A stretch of DNA of 64,000 nucleotides, taken from Utricularia gibba (Eukaryota; Streptophyta; Magnoliopsida; Lamiales; Lentibulariaceae). The notes beneath the pieces were generated by a model. It saw nothing but the letters and a program-made list of their open reading frames with translations. It had not been told where the DNA came from and made no database searches. Shown piece by piece: positions 24,130-36,765 of the stretch; the first letter of the stretch is position 1; the number at the start of each line of letters is the position of its first letter. Location of the stretch: NCBI GenBank assembly GCA_002189035.1, contig CM007990.1:3472001-3536000 (forward strand), written 5' to 3'. The position numbers and the translations under genes were made by a program.

Positions 24130-24300
24130 GGTGAAATCAATGTAGATCGAGATTTTTTACGTGGAAACCGTTGTAGGACGGAAAAACCACGGAGCTATCG
24201 GAGCTCGTCGGAGAATATATGGGAAGCTTGGGATCGAACCCTTTCCCCGTTATGATTCCTTCTATTTATAAAGGGGAGGGGCTGACCCGACCGAATCATG
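24130..24300 (-). mobile_element. Fragment of a Copia-type LTR (minus orientation)
   Basis: On the minus strand a TATA-like TTTATAAAT is followed by AGCTCCGTGGTTTTTCCGTC and then GGTTTCCACGTAAAAAATC. This GTGGTTTTT...TTCCACGTAAAAATC signature is common at the 3' end of plant Copia LTRs (recalled). A second copy with the same signature lies on the plus strand at 34.7 kb. Confidence 0.42.
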
Positions 24301-25080
24301 AGCTTTGCAGGTGTCAGTTATCCTTCTGCACTTGTGCTATGATCTTGTTTTCAGACAATTGCCGCTCATTCTGCCGTGACTCGATTACTCTTCAGACTGA
24401 GCCATACCGCTCTTGTCAGATCCTCTGACAGATATCGATCTGTTGATAGGCATGGTCTCATCGAATGCCCCGCTTGGAAGACTTTCGAAAAACCGATTAT
24501 CGTCAACCGATTTGTGTCCTATCACCACATATATGAGTTTAATTGAACCAAATGAATAAAAATAAACTTCAAAACGAGTTTATACGGAAGGTTTAGACCT
24601 TTGTTTGTATGAATTATATACTATTACACCTTTAAATTCAATATATATAAGCATTGTAAGTTTGCAATTCTTAGATTTTTCAGGGCAAGTTTGATTACTG
24701 GATTTGACCTAAACCCAAGTTTCTTATTTTACTTTTCCTAATCATTGTATACCCACTTCAATCCTTGAAAATTACAAAAAAATAAAAAATAAAAAAAACC
24801 AAATCCATGCTAGCGTGGTGCCCAGACTGAATTCAATAATGTTTAATCATTACTTGGAAACATTTTTAATAGAATTCTTTTTATATATACGTCACTTTTT
24901 TCCTTGAAAACATGGGTTAAATTTCTTTTTGTAGTTTTTTATTTCAAAGAAAATTCATCTACGTGGTGCGCCATGACATGAGCATATTCACATTCGTGCT
25001 GGTTGGGATTCATTATCAGCTATAGCTTGAAAACTGAATATACTTTCAGAACATGTTACATAATTCCTGTAATAAGATGA

Positions 25081-25098
25081 GTGTGTGTGTGTGTGTGT
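25081..25098 (+). repeat. (GT)n microsatellite
   Basis: Nine GT units in intergenic DNA. Confidence 0.9.
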
Positions 25099-27112
25099 AA
25101 CAATGGCTTGGGTTTGTGTGTTGTCTTTGTGGAATCCCATGTCATTTTAGCATCCATTTGAATACTTCCACCAGACCACACCCTGCATAGCAAGCAGCGA
25201 TCCCAGGGGTTTGAAGCAAATCTACAAAACAGAATTGTGAAACTTAAAAATCTATCGTCTTGCACTTCAAAACGCCTCTTATGCACGAAAAATGTATCAA
25301 TTGACAAATACTATACCTTATTTAATAAAATTATAGGATCAGTCACTCATCTTTTCTTTATATTAGATTATAACCTCTAATAATCACGTCCTCGTAAAAG
25401 GTTATATCAAATGTGTCTCAACAATGATTTCTGATTGAGTCATTTTTCTCATATGGTTGAGACCAATTTTGAATTCCCTCACATATTCTTATGTAGTATT
25501 TGGTTGATTTGATTCATAAGATTATAAATTATTCTCTGTTTACTTCTTGAGGTTAAATGAGCTTGGGATTATGGGGTTTTTTTTTTAATTTTATGCACAC
25601 AGTTTTATTTAACATTACACTTTTTTGTTACTTTAGCTAATACCAATTCTAATTCCACTTACTAAATATTATGCAAAAAACTAATATCTATTCATTACTT
25701 TTATTTAAATCTAAATAAATTTAATCTTTTTTTCTGCTTCCGTCAATGAAACACTATCTTAAATTTTAGTAATAATCAAGAAGATGTTAGCAAATAAAAT
25801 TTTGCATAAACAGAATAAAAAACCATAAATTAAATGTCAAATAATGTAATAAAGCATCAATACATGCAAAAACTTACATAAACATAGTGACTAAACAGAT
25901 CCTTTAACAATGACTCTAAATTTCGAAAAATATTAAAATACAAAAAATACTAAAATGTGAAAAATATGAAAAATATTTGACTCTAAAATATGAAAAATAC
26001 TAAAAGTGAAAAGAAAACTAAAATGAGGTGGAAGACTCAAATCTAGAACTCCAAAAATCACTCTAAAACTCTAGAGTACTCTAAACTTTGATGTTAAAAT
26101 ACTTTTATAGAAGACAATATTCAAATCTTATACTGTACTTATTTTAATGGATTTTAAATCAATGCTTTTGATCAAATTCCAAAGATTTAATTCAAATATT
26201 GGTGTGTGCCTTGAATATTGAGCCAAATCTTTGTTCTTGGATATAGTCTCAATTCATCCATCTTCACGTTCATTCAATTTTGGATCACAAATTTTCTATA
26301 ATTTCGAACGAAATTAATTTGAAAAATTAAAAATATTTTTTCTTCCTAAAATATTAAATTAGTACAAATTGTACAAAAAGCATTATAAAGAATCTAAACA
26401 ATTGAAAATATAAAGTAACTTTTATTAAAACTATAAATTTGAACCATGAAAAGTCATTTATCCAAAATTCAATTATCTTATCCTTTATATTTCATGTCGC
26501 AAAAAATTAAAATGAATTAATGCTGAAAAATATCAGAAAACCCCCCAAAACCGTTTCCACCAAACTCTTAATTATTGTATTGCATTATGAATATGTAATA
26601 CATGTTAAAAAAATAGATGAATTCCAAAACGCAATTCATTTGTTTTTCATAATATTTCATTTGTTTTTTATTACATTGCACCACTTTGAATATTTTTAAT
26701 TTAATCTAATTCATATATCTTATTATAAAAAAAGTATAAGATCTTTGGAAACCATACTTGACTTGTATTATTTTTTATAGCAAGATTTTATAGTAATAAC
26801 AATATTTTTATCTCATTGTTCATGGTGATAAACGCTGTAAATAATTCATCATATTATCAATTATTTATGTTAATTAAATATTATTTTTCAAGTGTACTGT
26901 TTCGTGAGGCACAAAAGTTAATATCTTTTAAATTAAATGTTAAATGAAAACCTTATATTATAATTAAATATAAAATAAAATGTGAATTATTACATATTAT
27001 AAAGGCAAATGATATCAATTAGTTGTGTCACGAATTTGGTATCTTGGATCCTTTGTCCCTTACAAAAATACATGCCTTGTGTGTGTGGATGGAGTTTTTT
27101 TTTCGGGAGCAC

Positions 27113-27164
27113 AGGCCCAATAAACTTTAGTTTGGGCCATCAGAACAGGCCCAATAAGCCCAAT
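27113..27164. promoter_or_regulatory. Cluster of site II-like motifs without a gene
   Basis: Four copies of GGCCCA/TGGGCC or AGCCCA occur in about 50 bp: GGCCCAATAA, TTGGGCCAT, GGCCCAATAAG and GCCCAATC. Such clusters normally mark promoters of growth-related plant genes. No gene follows on either side, so it may be a promoter relic or a captured fragment. Confidence 0.4.
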
Positions 27165-27689
27165 CCGCATCTCTGTCTGACGGCCACATATTGGCAATCC
27201 CCCTGTCCAAAATCGTTTCGACTGGAGCTCAATTTCTCGACCTAAATATGTTTAACAAAAAGAGATTTTCATTTTGCAGGTATACTGAAGAATGGAAAAA
27301 TAGATAAGCTAGTCCAAGTCCAAGTCCAAGAAGAAAAACATTTGATAATCCACCAAAAGTAACCCAACAATAAAAAAAGGTCAAGGAAAACAATCATAAT
27401 CAATTTACTAGAATTCAAAGTGAGAATTCAATATTAAATCAAGTCAAGCCAGATAGCAATATAACCATTATTACTTATTATAGTAGACTACATTTTGTAG
27501 AAGATTGTTTCACTTGATTTATAACCGTTAGTTCTCTACAAGTATGTATTTTGGATGATATATGAAATATGCTAGCAAATTAATGTTTTCTTACTTTGTT
27601 CTACCTTCTCGATTGTCTTTCCATCTCCTATTCTTCCACTCACCTTCTTCTTTTTCTTAACAGTTAGCTAGGGAATATTGACAAGCTGC

Positions 27690-28480
27690 AACAAAGTGGT
27701 ATCAGAGCTATAATCGTAGTGCATGGGAAATAAAAAATTATCACTCAATCAATGATATCTCATCAAGTAGATGAATATTCTATGTATTCTCCCGATAACC
27801 ATGAAAATGATGAAGACCCTCAACCCACGGAGGATATGCATCAACATATTCAGGAATTAGCCACCTCTTTGAGGATTGGATAGAAAAACGCTTGGTAGAA
27901 TCGTTTGCAGTGTTTACACCTCAATTTCAAGCTATTTCACAACAATTTCAATCATTGGCACAAGAACGATCTATTCTAGAGCCAAGGAATTCAACTCGCA
28001 ATCAACAACCCATATCCCAGGGAAGGGCCATGCCAATGTATCAAAAATGACTTCACCTTCTTTTGATGGCACTAAACCAAGAGGAAAGATTTAGAGAATC
28101 ACTCAATTCTTTTGATTGGGTTGATTATGCTAGTGTATGCTTCACCAATGTGGCTGATGAATGGATTGCTAGCCATTTGGCTATAGAACAATGTCATTGT
28201 TGGGATAAATTTGTGAGATCTTTGGTATTTCACTTTGAATGACAGCTCACTAAATTTTGCAAGGTTAAGTAGACGTGTTCAATCTCAAAGTATTTGGATA
28301 AATATGATCATTATCGATCACAAATTACTCTTTTATTTCAGAAGACCACTTGAATTAGTGGGTTTAAGGAAAAAATTCAAAAAGCTATCAATGGCGCCAA
28401 ATTTCAAACTGTAGAAGAAATTATATGCTTTGTCCTTCTTAGGGAAGCAGAATATTTAACACTCTAACATCAAAATGCTT
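27690..28480 (+). mobile_element. Ty3/gypsy retrotransposon relic (PBS and gag)
   Basis: TGGTATCAGAGC at 27697-27708 is the initiator-tRNA-Met primer-binding site used by many plant LTR elements, a few bases after an AACA that may end the 5' LTR. Downstream is a decayed gag: SPSFDGTKPRGKI near 28050, then a frame change and a block with YASVCFTNVADEWIASHL, resembling the gypsy retrotrans_gag domain (FDG...PR...W). Stops interrupt every frame. The 5' LTR start was not found and there is no pol, so it is a fragment. Confidence 0.62.
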
Positions 28481-29950
28481 CTCTATCTCGTAAGAGTGGG
28501 TCTCGATTCTATCACAACTCTTAAAAGAGGCTACATTCCGGATGCCTTAGTTAAAGAAAGATGTTCATCAAACAACTATTTGAATGTGAAGAGCCCTTCT
28601 CTAAAGAGCATTAATGTTCACACAAACAACTATTTTAATTAGATGCTGACAAAGTGCTCTTGTAAACAACCAATGAGGATATGCACTCTAACACTTTAGC
28701 ATCTGCGTGCGAAGCAATTCCCTTGGAAACAATTTTGATTCATGCCATTTGAGGGAAAACCATGAAGAATACTAATAAGAACTAAAATTTCTATTTGACC
28801 TTGAATCAACTAGAAGTTTTCTTGACATGAACTTGGTGAAAAAATTCTACCTTTTATTGGTGCCCACGCACTTGATTCTAATTGAGCCAGGTGAATAATG
28901 ATCAATAAACCAATAGGTAATAAAAACTTTTTGATGGAGAATGGGGACTCATGAATTTTGCTTTGATTTCAAAATATTTGATTTTAAGAAAAATTATAGC
29001 ATGATGCTAAAGGGTAGTTTTCTCAGTGAATACGACTCCTTTAGAAGTTATAAGACTATGACCTTTTGAATTGTTAAGAATGAGTGAACACTCACTTTTC
29101 CATGTCTGGTATACATGGCACCCATTTCACTCATTAATGGATCTCAAGTGACCCAACATGATCTACAACACCCCATGTGTTGGTTGGGTTATCTATATGC
29201 TTTAATGACTCCAGATGCATAGGCCAACCTTGGTTGAGGTTCCAGATATCCCATTATTTTTTACGTGCTCTTCTTTTGACAAGTCTGGTGTAAGACTAGA
29301 GGCCTTGTGATAATATTCTACATTGATTACAGATGTGAGAGAGGTTGTGGTTAAATAGAGGGATCTTTCTAATCTTATATGAGATTCTTCCCAAAAGAGA
29401 ATAAGGTAAAATTGTGAGAGTTGAGTATCTAAACAGATAATATTCTTGTTTTTCTTGATATTTTATTTGTTCCCATAGCTTTTGGGTTTATGCTAGTGAA
29501 TGGGCTTTTGATTTCTGATATCTTGAGTGGGTTTTTGATTTGTCAGAATTGGTTTTTATAGATTTGTGAGTAGGAATTAGATAAAGAATCAGATATAGAT
29601 TGGTTTGATGAAGGGAAAGATTATAATGAGCATTTCATTTGATTAATTATTGGACTATGAATTAATAGCTAGTTATGGATTAAAAATAAAAGCATTAGGA
29701 TTCTGCAGAAAAGTTGCATGAATTAAAGAAATTGCTCTAATTGCGATTTCTTATATTGTGGCCAACTATTTATTTTGCTTAAACCTTGTGTTATATATAT
29801 ATATTTTTTTGTATACATTGGATTCTGATAAGAACATATTGAAGTATTCTATTCCAAAGCAAATAAAGGAGTCTTCAAGACTAGTCACTGATGTTAATAA
29901 CACTGCATTCGAAAAATTGAGGCTAAATTGAGATGTTTTTGGTAAGCTTT
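28481..29950. other. Intergenic stretch, nothing recognised
   Basis: No conserved coding block was seen in any frame. It may be decayed retroelement sequence but I cannot show it. Confidence 0.45.
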
Positions 29951-29958
29951 TCAAACTT

Positions 29959-30262
29959 ATGTTCATGTATTCAGCATTGAGACCTACAAACTATGTTGAA
30001 GTGGAAGAGATGGTTGCAATATTTTTGGGAATTTCAGGGCTTCATCACAATATTCGAATTCAGAAATACTCCTTTCAAAAGTCGATTGAGACTATGCATC
30101 GATACTTTAAGAAATTTTTACAAGCAATTATTGCTCTTCATGAACTACTTTAAGCAAAATTTGAGCTTATGAATATTGAGGATGTATCTTCAACATTCCA
30201 ATTTTTTCCAAATTGTCATGGAGCCTTAAATAGTACATATATTAATATATTTGCAAAGGTAG
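29959..30262 (+). pseudogene. PIF/Harbinger transposase relic (N-terminal part)
   Basis: The translated block VEVEEMVAIFLGISGLHH, then a segment with RIQKYSFQKSIETMHRYF and ALHELL, corresponds to the N-terminal helix-turn-helix region of HARBI1/ALP1-like transposases (V.EEQVAMFL...N..QERF..SGET). About 50 bp later FPNCHGALNSTY resembles the first catalytic block (CVGALDGTH), with the catalytic Asp replaced. The rest is missing. Confidence 0.6.
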
Positions 30263-31409
30263 AAGACCAAGCATAATATATCTAATTCTACTAAATGATC
30301 AATGTATTAATGATCCTAACATTTGCTTATCAATAATCCTACAGTTTTAATATATAAGACTTATTTTATTATCATAATAAAGATAAAAAAAAAGCAAAGG
30401 ATCCTTAATGCGTTTCAATGAAAAACCTTTGAAAGAAAAAAAAACAAGACAAAAACAGTTGTCGAAAGAAAGTAAACATATCATTTCTTATTCAATAGCT
30501 TCTAAGTCTCATCATTTTTTAAGCTTCACCTCAAAAATAAGCAAGAAATGATGTTGAAAAAAGCAATGCTTTTGTCATTTCATTTATCCAAGGGTGTGCA
30601 CGAGCGAAGCCTTGATAAAATTAGGTATTGATATGTATAACACGTATAGTGTGCTTACACTTTTGGGACTCACGAATGAATTCATTAACAAATTTTGAAA
30701 CTTTTGATATTTCGCATATGCTTAATTTTTGCTTTTTATATGATTAGGGTGAATGCTTCATCCTATCCATTTCTACATTCTTCATAATTGAAATCTTCTT
30801 TTTTATTGCAAAAATTTCTCATAAACCCTTTCAAAGACAGTTAATTTTAAATATTTATTTTGACAATTTCACAACACATATTAGGGATATAAAACTTATT
30901 CATTTTTCAAAATTTATTTAATTTTTTTTATAATATTCCACTTTGAAAGATGTGTTTTATTTATTAGCAAAAAGTTCATAATCAGTCATGATAAAATAAT
31001 ATTTCTAAAAATCAATTACTTCGATTAATAATCGATAATTCGATTAATCTGAAATCGAATCAAATTAAATTTAGTTATGGGCTCACAATAATCACCCAAT
31101 CAATCTAGTAGCTGTCATGAACATCAGTTCCGTGTTTGAATAAGTACTGTCTAATCAATTGGAGTTATTTTGAAGAATAATCATCATATAATTACATAAC
31201 TTTATGAATCATCTCTTTTGGAATTTGTTCGAAAAATAATCATATTTTATAAATAAATAAATATATATATATATATATATTAAATTAGTAAAATATATAA
31301 TAATAATAATAATAATATATAAATTACATTGATTTTTTTAAAATGAATATAAGAGAGTATTATAAAAAAGTTATTAGATAACTAAATATTGTTCAAGATA
31401 AAAGAAACA

Positions 31410-32138
31410 AAATATAATTAATGCTATTCATTCTATAGCAACTACAAGACATCAACTATAGAAAATGAGAAATGATGGTTGGATAGTTTTTTTTGACAAA
31501 GTTGTTGAGTTTGGTAAAAATCATGATATTGATTTTTCAAATATGAATGAGACATATATCCCATGCAATGGACTAGGGCATCAACAAATTGAGTATTTTA
31601 CTATGAAAGGTACTTTCGAGTTGAAATATTTTTTGTTAGAATTGACATTCAATTGCATGAGTTAAGCCACATGTTCAATGATTATGTTATGGATATTATC
31701 AAGCTTATGAGTTCATTGATTCTAAATAAGAAGTTTCAATCTTTGGATGTCACTGAGATTTGTTGCTTAGTTGAAGTATATTACTTAGAGGATTTTAGCT
31801 CGTAGGAGATGATCAAATTGGATATCAATCTTTGAAAAAAAATAGGGACTATTACATATTTATGTCATTTGTTTGTTGTGACTAATTCACACACTAAGCA
31901 TATCTTCATTTATCAACTACTTTGTTTACTTGTAACTCTTCCAATTATAATGAGTACTATAAAATGTGCATTTTCTGCTTTGAAGAACATCAAGACAAGA
32001 TTACGGAATAAGATGAGAGATGATTTTCTTACCAACAATATGCTTATATATATTGAAGATGAACTTGCATACAAGTGTACTTATGATGATATTATGAAAA
32101 ACTTTAATAAGATAAATAAATGGAGAAGATATGTTTAG
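31410..32138 (+). pseudogene. ZMYM1-type hAT transposase relic (C-terminal half)
   Basis: Block one (31465-31600) reads NDGWIVFFDKVVEF, then IDFSNMNETYIP, matching the DGWD..L..V..FC..H.I..PNM region of TTF/ZMYM1-like hAT proteins. Block two (31930-32138) reads VTLPIIMSTIKCAFSALK, then TRLRNKMRDDFLTNNMLIYI, the hAT dimerisation domain (TLPVATATVERAFSAMK..KNRLRN). Frames are broken between them. It is a relic with no N-terminal zinc finger nearby. Confidence 0.7.
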
Positions 32139-32922
32139 GTTTTATTTAATATTTCACAATGTTTTAATATTGGAGATTATCTTAATACTTTTTACTATAT
32201 TTAAAAAAAAATTTATAATTTTTTTTATTAATTTCAAACTAGCACCCTCCAAAAATTTTTTCACAATTGGGCACTGGTTTCAAGTGACATGCAGCATCCA
32301 AAGACTCTTAGACATTGTCGAATTTTATGTAAACATCTAAAACACCTCATATAATAATGCATGATAAATACATTAAATTGTAATATTTTTAATTCCAACT
32401 AATATACCTTCTTGTGATAGATACATCAATTAAAACATATAGCATGAGAATGGATTATAATTACATTAAATTTCAAATCTTTAATTGCAAATAATGTATT
32501 TTCTTGTGATGCATGCATTTTCTAAAATAGTCCATCGGATTCAATGAAAATTGTATTGGCCCATTGGATGACTCAATGAAAATTGTTCCATGCAGCCCTC
32601 ATGAAAATAGGCCTATAAAAATGAATATGACAGACTTCATCCCAATTTATAAATAAAATGAGCCAAACTTATAAATAATTTGATATAAGACAAATTTCAT
32701 CGTTGCCCTAATTTGGATTTTAGAGGAGTCACGATCACAAGAATTCAAATACCTTGTTGCAGCAATATTTATCATTGTATAGTTTAAAATTTCAGTATTC
32801 TATATGTGGGTTCATAATCTAATTATCTCAATTTTTTTCCATTTTAATTATAGTTATTTTTACTTGTAAATTGCGTTTGAGTGTTGAATTCATATCGATT
32901 TTTTTTCATTAATGTTCAGGTC

Positions 32923-33860
32923 ATGGAAAAAAGAAATACTCTTGATTTTTTTCAAACAAAAAAAGTGAAGATGATATTGATGAAGATTTTATCATAGTTC
33001 AATTGAAGTTGCAATATATGAAAAAAGAAGAAGAAAAGAGAGTGGAAATCAAATCTTTTGAAAGAAATCATGGACTACATCCACATATTTGAGAATATTT
33101 AAATAATCAATAAAATGGAATATGCAGAGTCTATTTGAAGTTCGAACATATGCAGCCAAAATTGATCAAGTACATAACTTTTTGCAAGTTAAGGTAACAC
33201 GTCAATTTCAACAATAATGGACGTGTTTATTTCTTTCTTTGCTTCCTATTCAACAAGAATGCACAAAAACGAGGAGGAACTCACATCTTTACAATATTTG
33301 GTTTCTTCAATTGTTAAAAGGTGAGTGATGCAAGAATTGTACCTTTTTAACTCAGATAGATTCTTATTTGTTAACTGAGCACAATAAGGCTTTACATGCT
33401 TGTCAAGCAATTAGGTGGCTTGCATTTCAACGATGTGCATTTCTAGTCATGATGACATCTATATCAACTAATCGAGGTAATAGACACAATGCAATGACTC
33501 GATTATTGAGATTTTGATTAAGTTGTTTGTTGAGGAAGTTGATAGTGGCAATAGGCCCACATGGTCATTTTTTTGAAAGCCACATGACAAAGGATTATAT
33601 TTGAATTCAATTCACAAATTGGAAGGAATTATGATCATGGACAGTTCAAAAACAAATATGATAAATTAAAATCAAAGTGGAATGTATGGAAGTGATTATT
33701 AAATGAGACATGAGTTTGATGGAATGATGCGAAAAAAACGGTAACAATAGTTCTGGAATGGTGAATGAGTTATGTTAAGGTAACAATATATTTCAATGCA
33801 TGAAGATTATTTGGAGTGATGGCTTAATACTTGATGATGAATTATACTTATTTCATGAAC
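32923..33860 (+). pseudogene. Harbinger-associated Myb/SANT-like protein relic
   Basis: Starts at an ATG just after an acceptor-like TTCAG. Around 33515-33770 the pieces FVEEVDSGNRPTWSFF, GQFKNKYDKLKSKWNVWK and WNDAKKT align in order with the plant Myb/SANT-like domain (F.EEV..GNR...Q.KNK.D.L...W..W..L..ETG.GWD..KKT), the second protein of PIF/Harbinger elements. Several stops and frame changes disable it. The same-strand transposase relic begins 1 kb downstream, so both probably came from one element. Confidence 0.55.
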
Positions 33861-34062
33861 AAGTTTATGACTTCTATAGAATTTCATCATATGCTTTTGG
33901 TGCTGACAACATTTGAAGAAAGAATAAATTTTTTGAAATATCAGCAACATATATGTTGTCCATGGCTAGAGTTTCTTTTTTTATTTTTAATCTGAAAATG
34001 ACTACTTGCTCATTGTTTTGCTTTTCGATGTTATATATATTTATTTTAATGAAACATTTAAA

Positions 34063-34065
<3 letters not shown>

Positions 34066-34103
<38 letters not shown>
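34066..34103 (+). repeat. (AT)n microsatellite
   Basis: About 19 AT units. Shorter AT and ATA arrays lie at 31260-31280 and 31298-31315. Confidence 0.9.
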
Positions 34104-34109
<6 letters not shown>

Positions 34110-34599
34110 GGAATTCATGGCAAGCAATGGAAATAGTTATATTGGATCCATTATCAAAATGCATGATTATATTAAAAAAAAAATGTTTTTTTTTCAATAT
34201 GATCCTAAGTACTGCAACTTATTTTGCAAACTTGATTTCAAAAACCCCATTGATAGAGCACTAAACCGATTGTGCTACATGGGAATCGATGGAATATAGA
34301 ATTCAACACGTATCTTAAGAAGGTGGATAAAGGAAACTCAGATGTATTTCGGAAGAAAATGGAGCACCAAATCGTTTTAGATGAAATCGGCTGGGAAAAA
34401 TCTTAGAAAAATTCGGACAGCCTGCCGCAGGATGGTAGTCCAATAAGTGTAAGACCTGAGCTGCGGCAGCCATTTTGGTAGTCTGAAAAATAGTCAAATT
34501 ATAGGAATGTTAGCGTAGTCGACATTTATCTATCAATAGAATCATAGTACTGCTACTAGGAATCGAAAGTAGCCAATACTTGCAAAATTTGGTCGGATC

Positions 34600-34800
34600 G
34601 GCTGTATCTATAAGTATAAGGAAATTTGAGGAAGAAAGAGTTGAACTCTCTACACTTTGAATATGTACCCCCCTCTCTTGTCTATTAGTGAAACCCACAC
34701 CTTCGGTGACCTTCGATAGCTCCGTGGTTTTTCTGTCTTCCCGTGGTTTCCATGTAAAAATCTCTATCCATTTCTATTTCTTGCATCCACACAACAAACC
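34600..34800 (+). mobile_element. Fragment of a Copia-type LTR (plus orientation)
   Basis: Contains GATAGCTCCGTGGTTTTTCT followed by CGTGGTTTCCATGTAAAAATC, the same 3'-LTR signature seen on the other strand at 24.1-24.3 kb. No primer-binding site follows and no coding part is seen. Confidence 0.42.
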
Positions 34801-35373
34801 TAAAGCCTGCATATCCTAAAATGGATTCAATCAGTTCAGTCTTATATACAACTCGAAATCAGTAAACCAGTTCTCATTGCCAATCCGGTTTACAACTGCA
34901 ACACCCATGTTGAACTAGGTCCACTCTCTGGTGAAGCTTACTTGAATGAAATGCTATCTAGAAATCCAATACATTGTTATGGTGAGCTGAGAATGGATCC
35001 TTCTATATTTTTTCGGTTATGTGAAATTTTGGAACAAAGGTATGAACTAAAGTCATTTGGAGCAATCAATATAATTAAGCAAGTAGTTGACTTTTTTATG
35101 ATTGTGGGGCATGGATCAACAAATCAACATGTGGCAGAGATTTTACAATATTCATGTAACATCAACACAACATCCTATTTCTATATCATCTTTTAATAGG
35201 TTCAATATTTGTTTTATATAAATTTGCAGGTTGGACAATAAGCAAATCATTTCATCGAGTACTAAATGCATGCATAAAGTTTTCCATGGTTTGGATATGA
35301 GTCTTTATTCCACATATAGTGATACAATCTTAAATAATTAATGATGATTGATATTACCCTTATTTTAAGGTAT

Positions 35374-36544
35374 TGATAAACGAAAAATATTGCAATATCG
35401 TTCATTTTCAAAATTTTCCTATCAAATAAAATTTATAAACCTAAATGAGCATAGTGGCTTAGGGTCCAACACAAAGAGCTATGTGCTTGCTATGTGAACA
35501 TCAATGCATATAATCAATGTCACGTTGATAGATTTGGTCTTAATTAGGACTAAAGTAGAGTTGCGATAAAATGCAGTAAAGAAAAGTGACAAAATTGTGA
35601 AATCAGTTGTATCTAAATGAGATGGGTGTGCCTTGGGACTCCTAGAGCTTACATATTTATCATTAAAATAACCTCACATACACTACAAATCATATATCTA
35701 ACAAGAAAAAGTCTAGGTCTACCCAAACTCTTGTTTTTCCTCTAATTTTTAGTCTACCTTTAATTAGGGTTGTTAAAATGAGTGTCACTACTTCCCCCTT
35801 CTGGATCTATCCTAGTTTGTTAAGGAATTGATATGATCTATGGTTAACAATGTCAAATGATTGATTAGTATATTGTACCCCTTTGGCCCCAAGGCACCAT
35901 TCTAAGTGCTTAGCCACTCATAACAAGGGAAAAGAAAGCATTTTCATAACATATTATAAGCAACATTTGGATTTGAAAGTTAAACGACAACATAGAATGC
36001 ATAACATAACATGAACTGTAAATTATTCACGTAGGAAAACTAGAGCTAGTCTCAACTCGGAACAATATCCTTCAAAAGTAGAAGAAATCTTCAAAGGAGA
36101 GGTTCGATCATGGTTTACTCTTTATATTCCTCCATGGTTCTGCGACTCCCTCCTACCAGATCTCCCCCTAGAAAATGTTTTTATTGTCTTCTTCAATTGG
36201 GAGATATTTTCCCTCTCTTAATTATTTTCAAAATCCTTTTCTTCTTTTCCTTGGGATTTGATTGTACTTCCTTTAGCTTTTTGTTAATATCCTCTACAAT
36301 TTCACTTTGCTCTTTTTGGCTCCTAGGGAATTGAATTGGTGGACAATTGTTGCATTGCTATAGGAAACAATTAAAATTGAGGTTGTGACTAAATCATAAA
36401 ATTAAGATTTAGTCTCAACTAGGAATAAAACACGTGATTGTAGTACTTGTCACAAAAGTATAGAAATTCATACTAGAACTTGAGTTTTGTGGCAAAATAT
36501 TAGACATTTTCCTACTCATAAACACTCAAAAATATGTGTTATCA
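35374..36544 (-). mobile_element. Solo LTR, family 1, copy B
   Basis: A 1171-bp copy in reverse orientation: TGATAAACG at the left end and GTGTTATCA at the right. Flanks are GGTAT (35369-35373) and AGTAT (36545-36549), one mismatch. Inserted in the Harbinger transposase relic between the N-terminal part and the CDF block. Confidence 0.85.
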
Positions 36545-36765
36545 AGTATAAATGTATCAATTTACTCATATTTTGAAGTCCACTTAAATAATATTTCACA
36601 TGTTATAGGATTATGTTTGAGCTATTGATTTCATATTAATGCTTATTTTCCATCGGTGGAACCATAACAGAGGTAGAAAGGGAGTTACTCAAAATATAAT
36701 GGTTGCTTGTGATTTCAATTTTTGTTTTACATTTGCCTCACCTGGTTGAAATTGAGTAGCACGTA

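Larger units (their letters stand above)
23700..27080. other. AT-rich intergenic stretch with a Copia LTR fragment
   Basis: No gene is recognised. It contains an LTR-like fragment at 24130-24300 and a TG microsatellite, listed separately. The rest is AT-rich with short A/T runs. Confidence 0.5.

Noticed and set aside
29766-29966. Minus-strand 66-codon frame
   Set aside because: AT-rich, partly antisense to the Harbinger relic, no motif.
36110-36334. Open frames inside LTR copies (also 3598-3939, 48685-48885, 61771-61980, 62844-63071)
   Set aside because: They lie within solo LTR sequence, differ between copies and are not maintained as a shared protein.
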